Of a stretch of DNA of 8,393 nt, positions 1-5,985 are shown one piece after another. This DNA is from Candidatus Limnocylindrales bacterium (lineage in GTDB: Bacteria; Chloroflexota; Limnocylindria; Limnocylindrales; CSP1-4), in NCBI GenBank assembly GCA_030647575.1, contig JAUSJS010000073.1, forward strand, positions 1 through 8,393, in the 5' to 3' direction. Position 1 is the stretch's first letter. Each line of letters begins with the position of its first letter. The notes under the pieces are model-generated. The model was not told where the DNA came from and did not search any database. It saw only the letters and a program-made list of their open reading frames with translations. Made by a program: the position numbers and the translations under genes.

Positions 1-423
1 GACCACGCCCCGCACACGCGCGAGGAGAAGGAGCCCGGCTGGACCGACGGCTGGAAGGCGCACACCGGCACGCCGTCGACGCAGTTCTACGTGCCGCTCT
101 TCCTCGACGCCGCGCATCAGGGGCTGATCGGCCTGGAGCGGGTCGTCGACGTCATCGCGGGCGCTCCGGCGCGGGCCTTCGGGCTCGCCGACAAGGGCCG
201 CCTGGAGATCGGTGCGCACGCCGACATCGCGATCGTCGATCTCGCGCGCGAATTCGAGATCCGCGACGAGGATGTCCTCAGCAAGATCGGCTACACGCCG
301 TATGCCGGTCGGCACCTCACGGGAACCATCGAATCGACCATCGTCCGAGGACGGGTCGTCTACGAGAACGGCACAGTCGTCGGCCGACCCGGCTGGGGCC
401 GTCAGGCTCGCCCCAGCATCTAA
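1..423 (+). CDS. Cyclic amidohydrolase (dihydroorotase/allantoinase/hydantoinase type), C-terminal part
   Basis: The gene is cut by the window's left edge; about 140 C-terminal residues remain, reading in frame from base 1. The fragment opens with DHAPHT followed by EEK, the metal-site Asp motif (usually TDHAPH) of the dihydroorotase/allantoinase/dihydropyrimidinase group of the amidohydrolase superfamily. These enzymes hydrolyse cyclic amides or imides on a TIM-barrel with one or two metal ions. The C-terminal small beta domain is also visible: KGRLEIGAHADIAIVD, then SKIGYTPYAG, then a TIVRGRVVYENG strand pair. This is the standard end of the family, so the C-terminus is complete. The downstream M20 hydrolase recalls the pairing of a cyclic amidohydrolase with a second amide hydrolase in hydantoin and allantoin breakdown, but the substrate cannot be assigned because the substrate-binding N-terminal portion is off the window. 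The family call is secure; the exact activity is open. Confidence 0.9.
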   Translation, partial: DHAPHTREEKEPGWTDGWKAHTGTPSTQFYVPLFLDAAHQGLIGLERVVDVIAGAPARAFGLADKGRLEIGAHADIAIVDLAREFEIRDEDVLSKIGYTPYAGRHLTGTIESTIVRGRVVYENGTVVGRPGWGRQARPSI

Positions 424-449
424 GCCGTCACGGAAGGAGCACGACACCC

Positions 450-1424
450 ATGGCCATCCGTTTCGGCCTGCTGGTCCCGCACTTTGGCGCGGAGGCGGAC
501 CAGGACCTGCTGATCGAAGGCGCTCGACTCGCGGATCGGCTCGGGTTCGATTCGCTCTGGGTACGCGACCATCTCGTCTTCCATCCGCACGGCATGGAGG
601 GGACGGACCGGACCTTCATCGAGCCGCTCGTCACGCTGACCTATCTCGCGGCGAAGACAGAGCGGATCGGCATCGGCGCGGCGACGATCATCCCCTTCCG
701 CCACCCGATCTACCTTGCCTACAGCATCGCCTCGCTGTCATGGCTCACCCGCCGCCGGTTCGAGCTTGGGATTGGCGCCGGCAACTACCAGCACGAGTTC
801 GACGTGATCGGCCAGGGCGACCTCGACCGGCCGGCGCTCATGCGCGAGCAGACCCTCATCGCGCGCCGCCTGTGGACCGGCGAGAGCGTCGAGTGGCACA
901 GCGAGACGTACGACTTCAGCGATGTCGGCCTCAAGCCCCAGCCGCTCTTCCCGATCCCGGTCTGGTGGGGCGGGGCTACGCCGGCCTCGACCCGACTCGC
1001 CGTCGAGTTCTGCGACGGTTGGCTGCCGGGCCGGATCACCTTCCCGACCTACGAAGCCCGCGTGGCCAAGATTCGCGAACTGACGGCCGAGCAGGGCAAG
1101 CCGATGATCATGGCCGGGGCGGTGCCGGTCACCAGCATCGACGACTCGTTCTCGGCCGCAACGAGTCGGATGAACGTGCCGGGCCTGATCAAGAACGCCA
1201 ATGCCCAGAAGTTCTGGCTCAAGCCGGAGGGAGGCCAGTTTACGACGATCGAGGAGCTGGACGGATCGATCCTGGCCGGCACCCCGGACGACATCGTCCG
1301 TGGCGTGCAGCGCTACCAGGAGATCGGCTGCGACCTGCTTATCTTCGACTTCCGGATGCGCTTCCCAGACTGGCTGAGCCAGATCGAGATCCTGGCCCAC
1401 GACGTCCTGCCGCGCGTTTCATAG
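450..1424 (+). CDS. Luciferase-like (LLM class) flavin/F420-dependent oxidoreductase
   Basis: The product is 324 residues, the normal length for the bacterial luciferase-like monooxygenase superfamily, cytosolic and without signal peptide or membrane segments. Family marks in order are an N-terminal IRFGLLVPHFG strand (about 3-13), GFDSLWVRDHL (about 32-42), IGIGAATIIPFRHPIYLA (about 74-91), FELGIGAGNYQHEF (about 107-120), the IPVWWGG strand and DGWLPG (about 169-198), and a C-terminal GTPDDIVRGVQRYQEIGCD segment typical of TIM-barrel LLM proteins. Such enzymes use reduced FMN or coenzyme F420 to oxidise or reduce small organic molecules; the cofactor cannot be decided here. The ATG follows an AAGGAG at 434-439. 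The gene lies 26 nt after the amidohydrolase and 9 nt before the cupin gene, so it is probably co-transcribed with them. The substrate is unknown; a role in oxidative opening or side-chain attack in the local catabolic pathway is inference. Confidence 0.9.
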   Translation: MAIRFGLLVPHFGAEADQDLLIEGARLADRLGFDSLWVRDHLVFHPHGMEGTDRTFIEPLVTLTYLAAKTERIGIGAATIIPFRHPIYLAYSIASLSWLTRRRFELGIGAGNYQHEFDVIGQGDLDRPALMREQTLIARRLWTGESVEWHSETYDFSDVGLKPQPLFPIPVWWGGATPASTRLAVEFCDGWLPGRITFPTYEARVAKIRELTAEQGKPMIMAGAVPVTSIDDSFSAATSRMNVPGLIKNANAQKFWLKPEGGQFTTIEELDGSILAGTPDDIVRGVQRYQEIGCDLLIFDFRMRFPDWLSQIEILAHDVLPRVS

Positions 1425-1428
1425 GAGG
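1423..1428 (+). promoter_or_regulatory. Ribosome binding site of the bicupin gene, overlapping the upstream stop
   Basis: AGGAGG overlaps the TAG stop (1422-1424) of the luciferase-like gene and sits 5 nt before the ATG at 1434. It fixes the cupin start and indicates that the two genes are on one message. Confidence 0.75.
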
Positions 1429-1433
1429 GCGGC

Positions 1434-2480
1434 ATGAAGACTACGACCCAGACCCAGGTCACCCATTACGAAGTTCAGAAGAAGCGGCGCGCTTCGCTGA
1501 TCGAGGAGTGGCGGAGTTACCGCAAGACGATCCTCCACCGCGCCGATGTCGTGATGCACGACGACCCGGCCCGCCGGATGCGCCGCGGCGTCTTCGCCGG
1601 CCGTGACGGGGATCGCCCCACGATGAACCTCGATGCCTCGATCCACGAGATCGGGGCCCACACGACGAGCACGATCCATCGCCACTCGTGGGACGCGATC
1701 ATGTTCGTCGAATCCGGCTCCGGGTGGACGGAGATCGACGGGCAGCGGATCGAATGGCGGCCGTGGGACACACTCCACCTGCCCGCCTGGGCCTGGCACC
1801 GCCACGGCAACGTGGGCGAGCGGCCGGCGGTCTTCCACACCTGGAGCGTCCAGCCGATGCTCGAGCAGTTCGGCGTGGCGCTGCTGGAAGAGGGTGGCGA
1901 CACGCCGGTCGATCAGCTTCCGCCGCGTCCGAAGCAGCCGACCCCGCTCGTCGGCTCCCATCCGTACGCTCGCCGAACCCAGCGCCTGGCCAGCCAGTGG
2001 GAGGGGGCGGAGAGCGCGCGCCTCGTCACCCGCTTCGACGACGTCCGCGGGCTGGTCACCAAGCGCGGCGCGCGCAGCCTCTTCCTGGTCGACAAATCCA
2101 TCGGGTATCACACCGCCGGTCTCAGCGCGGTCATGCACGAGCTGGCGCCCGGTCTCTATCAGTCGAGGCATCGCCACGGCGGCGAAGCCTGGCTCTACGT
2201 CGTGTCGGGCACCGGCTACAGCGTGATCGATGAGGTTCGGCACGACTGGTCGGAAGGCGACCTGATCGCCGTGGATCACTGGGAGTGGCACCAGCACTTC
2301 AACGCCAGCAACGAGCGCACGGCGCGCCTCATCCGGGTCCACAACTTCGACGCCCTGTACGACATGATGCGCGTCCTCGTCGACCCGCTCAGCCTGTTCG
2401 AGGAGCTGCCCGTGCTCGATGCCCCGGACCTGTCCGGCATCGCCTGGCCGGACCACCTCGCGGGCCGACCGGAGGCGTAG
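1434..2480 (+). CDS. Two-domain (bicupin) protein, possible gentisate-dioxygenase-like metalloenzyme
   Basis: The product is 348 residues with two cupin barrels. The first has H82-R-H84-x-x-D87 followed by a glycine turn (ESGSG) and, in the second cupin motif, AWAWHRHGN with H122. The second has H246-R-H248-G-G-E251, SGTGYSVID, and HWEWHQHFN with H286. Both domains therefore keep a full set of potential metal ligands. The length, two-barrel layout and the WxWHxH pattern recall gentisate 1,2-dioxygenase and related ring-cleaving bicupins, but I cannot establish aromatic ring cleavage from sequence alone; a sugar or keto-acid binding or isomerase role is possible. There is no signal peptide. 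Spacing is tight: the ribosome site overlaps the stop of the luciferase-like gene, and its own end carries the ribosome site for the AAA+ ATPase 2 nt downstream. The protein is a plausible enzyme of the pathway and is also the nearest candidate client of that ATPase (inference). Confidence 0.8.
   Translation: MKTTTQTQVTHYEVQKKRRASLIEEWRSYRKTILHRADVVMHDDPARRMRRGVFAGRDGDRPTMNLDASIHEIGAHTTSTIHRHSWDAIMFVESGSGWTEIDGQRIEWRPWDTLHLPAWAWHRHGNVGERPAVFHTWSVQPMLEQFGVALLEEGGDTPVDQLPPRPKQPTPLVGSHPYARRTQRLASQWEGAESARLVTRFDDVRGLVTKRGARSLFLVDKSIGYHTAGLSAVMHELAPGLYQSRHRHGGEAWLYVVSGTGYSVIDEVRHDWSEGDLIAVDHWEWHQHFNASNERTARLIRVHNFDALYDMMRVLVDPLSLFEELPVLDAPDLSGIAWPDHLAGRPEA
2471..2475 (+). promoter_or_regulatory. 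Ribosome binding site deciding the GTG start of the TRIP13-like ATPase
   Basis: GGAGG lies within the last codons of the cupin gene, 7 nt before GTG at 2483. The open frame extends upstream to about 2285, but that stretch lies inside the cupin gene in another frame and encodes an Arg/Pro/Ala-rich shadow peptide. This site therefore supports GTG 2483 as the real start. Confidence 0.7.
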
Positions 2481-2482
2481 AC

Positions 2483-3370
2483 GTGCCGGTCATCGCGATT
2501 CCGCCCGGGATCGAAGGGATCGTCGGGATCACCGAGCTGCCGGATCCGGCGTGGGCAGACCGCTGGGATCGGATCGTCGTGGCCGAGGATCTCAAGGAGC
2601 GGCTGCTCAACTACATGGTCTTCTCCCTGCGCCATCGCGGGCGCCTGCGGGCGGTCGCGCTGCCGGTCCATGGCCTCGTGATCCTGTCCGGGCCACCGGG
2701 GACCGGGAAGACGACCCTGGCCGGTGGTCTCGCCGACCGGGCAGCGCAGCAGCTGGGTCAGCCCGTCCTGTTCGTCGACATCAATCCCCACGCCTTTCCA
2801 AGCCAGCTGCTGGGGGAAAGCCAGCGGAGCGTCGCCCGCCTCTTCGAGCGGACGCTGCCCGATCTGGCTGCGCGCGGCATCCTGACGGTCGTCCTCCTCG
2901 ACGAGGTCGAGGCGATGGCCGTCAATCGGAGTGGAGCCTCGCTGGAGACGAACCCGGTGGACGTCCACCGGGCCACGGAGGCAGTGCTGGCGGGCGTGGA
3001 TCACGTCGCCCGGACCTGCCCCGGCGTGACCTTTATCGCGACGACGAACCATCGCGCCGGCGTCGACGTCGCCTTCATCTCGAGGGCCGACCTCGTGGAG
3101 GAGATCGACTACCCGGACGCGGCGGCGGTCCACGCCATCCTGGTCGACACCCTGCGCGAGCTGACCGATCGCCCGCTCGACGAGGTCGGCCTGCGGGCGC
3201 TCGCCGACCGCTGTGCCGCCTCCCAGGTCGATGCGCGACAGGTCCGCAAGCTCGTCCTGCGAGCGATCTGCGACCGTCGTGACCTGGCGGTCGATCCCTC
3301 GGGGATCAGCGTGCTCGACCTGGAGCAGACCTTTCGGGCAGGGCGAGGACGCCTGGAGGCGGCGACCTGA
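2483..3370 (+). CDS. Pch2/TRIP13-like AAA+ ATPase
   Basis: A 295-residue AAA+ ATPase starting at GTG. Motifs are Walker A GPPGTGKT (70-77), Walker B VVLLDEVEA with D140 and E141, sensor-1 TTN (N189), an arginine-finger candidate in VAFISRAD (R201), and a sensor-2-like DARQVRKL helix (250-257). The pattern INPHAF..ESQ, LLDEVEA, NPVDVHRATEAVL, and VDVAFISRADL matches, element by element and from memory, human TRIP13 and yeast Pch2, the HORMA-protein remodellers. Bacterial members (Cap6) serve in HORMA-containing CBASS defence. Here the AAA module begins near residue 28, so the roughly 100-residue N-terminal recognition domain of TRIP13 is essentially missing. The pore-loop position that is Trp in TRIP13 is Leu109. 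Neighbours are a bicupin (2 nt gap) and a transporter (1 nt overlap), so the ATPase is translated with metabolic genes. No HORMA protein, cyclase or effector is in view. The ATPase call is near certain; the TRIP13-type assignment is strong by motif; its client is unknown. Confidence 0.9.
   Translation: MPVIAIPPGIEGIVGITELPDPAWADRWDRIVVAEDLKERLLNYMVFSLRHRGRLRAVALPVHGLVILSGPPGTGKTTLAGGLADRAAQQLGQPVLFVDINPHAFPSQLLGESQRSVARLFERTLPDLAARGILTVVLLDEVEAMAVNRSGASLETNPVDVHRATEAVLAGVDHVARTCPGVTFIATTNHRAGVDVAFISRADLVEEIDYPDAAAVHAILVDTLRELTDRPLDEVGLRALADRCAASQVDARQVRKLVLRAICDRRDLAVDPSGISVLDLEQTFRAGRGRLEAAT
3355..3359 (+). promoter_or_regulatory. Ribosome binding site of the MFS transporter gene
   Basis: GGAGG lies inside the 3' end of the ATPase gene, 10 nt before the ATG at 3370 that overlaps the ATPase TGA (TGATG). 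The arrangement fits translational coupling. Confidence 0.6.
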
Positions 3371-4596
3371 TGATTTCTCGGCGGACCGCCTCGACCGGTG
3401 CGGCCATCCCCGGTCAGGCGGTCCTCCTGGCGTTCGCGACGTTCGCGTTCATCTCGGCCACGAACATCCTCACCCCGCTCCTGCCCGCGGTGCGAGACGA
3501 CTTCGGGGTCAGCATCGCCACGGCCGGCTTCATCGTGGGCTCGTTCGGGATGGCTCGGCTGATCGTCGACCTGCCGGCCGGGTTCCTGGCCGAGCGAGTC
3601 GGCCACCGCCGGTTGAGCGTCATCGCCATCGTCATGCTCGTGGGGAGCTCTCTGGTCGGCTGGCTGGCAGGCGATGTCGAGGCGCTCATCGCCGCCCGAA
3701 TCGGGAGTGGCGCTGCGGTGGGGATTCTCGCGACCGTGGCCCTCACGGCCCTCGCGGCCACCGCCTCGAACGCGACGAGGGGGCGGGTGATGAGCCTCTT
3801 CCACGTCGCCAACAACGTCGGGATCGCGACCTACCCGCTGGTCGGCGGCCTGGTCGGGACCGTCGCCGGCTGGCGCTCGACCTTCCTGATCTCGGCCGTG
3901 CTGGCGGTGATCGCCGGGGCGATCCTGCTCGCGCTGCTGCCGCGGATCGACTTCAGCCATGCCGGGAACCGAGGTGGCCGAGACGACGAGACGCGAATCC
4001 TGCGCGGTCGCCCACGGGCCATCGCCTTCGCCGCGACGAACCTTGGCGTGGTCGCCAACATGATTCACCGCCACGGCGTCCGGAACACGATCCTGCCGCT
4101 CTATGCCGCATCGGCGCTCGGGCTGGGCGGCGTCTCGATCGCGACCGCCATCGCGCTGATGGCGACCACGGGCTTGATCGTGGCGACGCCGGGCGGCATG
4201 CTTGGCGACCGGATCGGGCGGCGGCGCGTGATCGTGGCCGGACTCACCGCGATCGCGGCGGGCGATCTCGCGTTCCTCCTGACCCACGACCTGGCGAGCT
4301 TCCTGATCGTCGCCGCGGTGATCGGCCTGGGGGACTTCTTCACGAGCAGCCAGACGGCGCTCCTGTCAGAGATCGTTCCGGCGAGCCAGCGGACCCGCGC
4401 CCTGAGCACGTATCGCTTCTCGGCGGATCTCGGCGCGATGATCGGACCGATCATCCTTGCGGCCACCATGGACGCGCTCAGCGCCGAGGCCGCGATCGTC
4501 CTCGCGGCGCTCATTCTGGGGACCGCAGCCGTCGTGGCCCATGTCTTCGTTCCCGCCCGGGTCGATGCGACGAGCCCTGTCCCAGCCACCATCTGA
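3370..4596 (+). CDS. Major facilitator superfamily (MFS) transporter
   Basis: The product is 408 residues, of usual MFS length, with about twelve hydrophobic segments in two halves around a charged central loop (about 195-215, rich in Arg and Asp). The loop 2-3 motif A is seen as GFLAERVGHRR (71-81) and again in the second half as GGMLGDRIGRRR (275-286), the internal duplication expected of MFS proteins. The first TM follows a short Arg-containing cytoplasmic tail. It would be an inner-membrane secondary transporter driven by the proton gradient; uptake of the pathway's substrate is the natural guess from the operon, although efflux-type (drug-resistance) MFS proteins look similar and cannot be excluded. 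Its start overlaps the ATPase stop by one base, and the M20 hydrolase gene follows after 27 nt. Confidence 0.92.
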   Translation: MISRRTASTGAAIPGQAVLLAFATFAFISATNILTPLLPAVRDDFGVSIATAGFIVGSFGMARLIVDLPAGFLAERVGHRRLSVIAIVMLVGSSLVGWLAGDVEALIAARIGSGAAVGILATVALTALAATASNATRGRVMSLFHVANNVGIATYPLVGGLVGTVAGWRSTFLISAVLAVIAGAILLALLPRIDFSHAGNRGGRDDETRILRGRPRAIAFAATNLGVVANMIHRHGVRNTILPLYAASALGLGGVSIATAIALMATTGLIVATPGGMLGDRIGRRRVIVAGLTAIAAGDLAFLLTHDLASFLIVAAVIGLGDFFTSSQTALLSEIVPASQRTRALSTYRFSADLGAMIGPIILAATMDALSAEAAIVLAALILGTAAVVAHVFVPARVDATSPVPATI

Positions 4597-4609
4597 TCGA
4601 CATGCATAC

Positions 4610-4614
4610 GGAGG
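4610..4614 (+). promoter_or_regulatory. Ribosome binding site of the M20 hydrolase gene
   Basis: GGAGG stands 9 nt before the ATG at 4624 in the 27-nt gap after the transporter gene. No terminator hairpin or promoter is visible in this gap, so the hydrolase is probably part of the same transcript. Confidence 0.65.
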
Positions 4615-4623
4615 CTTGCCGCC

Positions 4624-5958
4624 ATGAACCCCGAACAGATCGTCGCCAGCATCGATCCCCAGGAGGTCGTCGATCTCGCCCTCGCGCTCGGGAACATCGA
4701 CAGCCCGACCGGCAGTGAGGGCGCGGCCGGCCAGTTCGTGTTCGACTGGCTCGCCGGCCACGGGTTCGAGCCGAGGAAATACGCCCTGGTCGAGGATCGC
4801 TTCAACGTCGCCGCCTGGATCCATGGCACGGGCGGCGGCTACAACCTGGTCTACAACTCGCACCTGGACACGACGCTGCGGCCTGACGCCACCTGGTCGG
4901 CCCGCGATCCCGAGGATCCGCTGTATCACTCGGCCTGGGTCGAGGGCGACGAGATCTTCGGCGACGGCGTGGTCAACGACAAGGGACCCATGGCCGCCTT
5001 CCTTGTCGCCGCGAAGGCGATCCGCGAGGCCGACTATCCGCTGCGTGGCGACCTCGTGGTCAGCGCGGTCGCCGGCGAGATCAGCCGCGAGCCGGTCGAT
5101 GAGTTCCAGGGCCCGGGCTACCTGTCGAAGGATCTCGGTGCCCGCTTCATGGCGACCCACGGCGTGATCGGCGACTTCGTGCTCGTCGCGGAGGGGACCG
5201 GCTTCGGGATCGTCGGGATCGAGCCAGGCAAGGCCCAGTTCAAGGTGACGGTCCTGACCGACACACCGCGCTACTACTCGCCCTATCTTCCGCGGCCCAC
5301 CTCGCTCGTCGACGCACCGAACGCGATCGTCCGGACGAGCGCCGTGATCGCGGCGTTCGAGGAATGGGCCTACGCGTACCAGCTGAGCCACACCTACGAG
5401 AGCGAGCACGGGCGGATCGTGCCCAAGGCGTCGATCAACGCGATTCGGTCGGGCTATCCGTACAGCCTCACGAGCGCGCCCCAGATCTGCTCGTTCTACG
5501 TGGACGCGCGGATCCTGCCGGGAGCGAACCCGCTCGACCTGCGCGCTGATTTGCGCGCGCTGCTCGAGCGAGTAGGCGTCGAGGGCGCCGTGGAGCTGAT
5601 CCTCTATCGCCCAGGCTTCGAGACTCGCGGCGCGGAGCCGCTCATCGAGTCCATCCGGCGCTGCCACGCGCAGACCTTCGCCGGGCCGCCGCAGATCGTG
5701 GCCGATCCCGTGACCTCGATGTGGCGCGACACGAACGCCTTCATCGAGCTCGGGATCCCGGCGATCTCGTACGCTCCGCGATCGGCGAGTCACGCGGCGA
5801 GGAAGTCGCTCAAGATCGCCGATCTCGTCGATGCGGCCCGCGTCTATGCCCGGATCGCGATGGACCTCTGCAACCGCGATCGGGCGCCGCGTCTGCCGCT
5901 CGGCGCCCACCTGAACCGCGACATTGCCGCGGGCGTCGCGGCACGCCAGCGGACCTGA
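4624..5958 (+). CDS. M20-family metallohydrolase (ArgE/DapE-like amidohydrolase/deacylase)
   Basis: The product is 444 residues, the usual size for the ArgE/DapE/carboxypeptidase G2 group of zinc amide hydrolases. Catalytic-domain marks are YNSHLDTT with metal ligand H80 and Asp D82, the bridging Asp D119 in GVVNDKGPMA, a single acidic AGEIS with E152 in place of the usual Glu-Glu pair, a further acidic ligand E190 in VAEGTG, and the C-terminal His H390 in ASHAARKSL. The inserted dimerisation (lid) domain spans roughly 195-320 and contains DAPNAI (230-235), but the His usually found just before this motif is not seen (YYSPYLPRPTSLV instead). A cytosolic enzyme removing an acyl, carbamoyl or amino-acid group from nitrogen is expected. 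As last gene of the + strand run it could act after the cyclic amidohydrolase at the operon's beginning (inference). The family is certain; the substrate is unknown. Confidence 0.92.
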   Translation: MNPEQIVASIDPQEVVDLALALGNIDSPTGSEGAAGQFVFDWLAGHGFEPRKYALVEDRFNVAAWIHGTGGGYNLVYNSHLDTTLRPDATWSARDPEDPLYHSAWVEGDEIFGDGVVNDKGPMAAFLVAAKAIREADYPLRGDLVVSAVAGEISREPVDEFQGPGYLSKDLGARFMATHGVIGDFVLVAEGTGFGIVGIEPGKAQFKVTVLTDTPRYYSPYLPRPTSLVDAPNAIVRTSAVIAAFEEWAYAYQLSHTYESEHGRIVPKASINAIRSGYPYSLTSAPQICSFYVDARILPGANPLDLRADLRALLERVGVEGAVELILYRPGFETRGAEPLIESIRRCHAQTFAGPPQIVADPVTSMWRDTNAFIELGIPAISYAPRSASHAARKSLKIADLVDAARVYARIAMDLCNRDRAPRLPLGAHLNRDIAAGVAARQRT

Positions 5959-5985
5959 CCGGGCCCCCACCGGGGCGCCAGGAGA

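Noticed and set aside
2483..3370. A CBASS anti-phage operon, suggested by the TRIP13-like (Cap6-type) ATPase
   Set aside because: The flanking genes are a cupin, an MFS transporter and metabolic enzymes. No CD-NTase, HORMA protein or effector such as a nuclease or membrane killer is present in the window.
2483..3370. CoxD, the MoxR-type AAA+ ATPase that matures CO dehydrogenase, given the CoxL/CoxG-like genes nearby
   Set aside because: The motifs after Walker A (INPHAF..ES, LLDEVEA, DVAFISRAD) are of the Pch2/TRIP13 type and not MoxR, and the gene is on the opposite strand in another operon.
3109..5970. Long - strand open frames antisense to the MFS and M20 genes
   Set aside because: They are charged, low-complexity products typical of antisense frames at high GC. 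The + strand frames carry clear transporter and hydrolase motifs with ribosome sites.
5961..5976. A GC-rich hairpin (CCCC-ACC-GGGG) between the convergent M20 and GMC genes as a shared terminator
   Set aside because: The stem is only four pairs and no T-run follows on either strand. In such GC-rich DNA this is expected by chance, so no terminator is annotated in the 27-nt gap.
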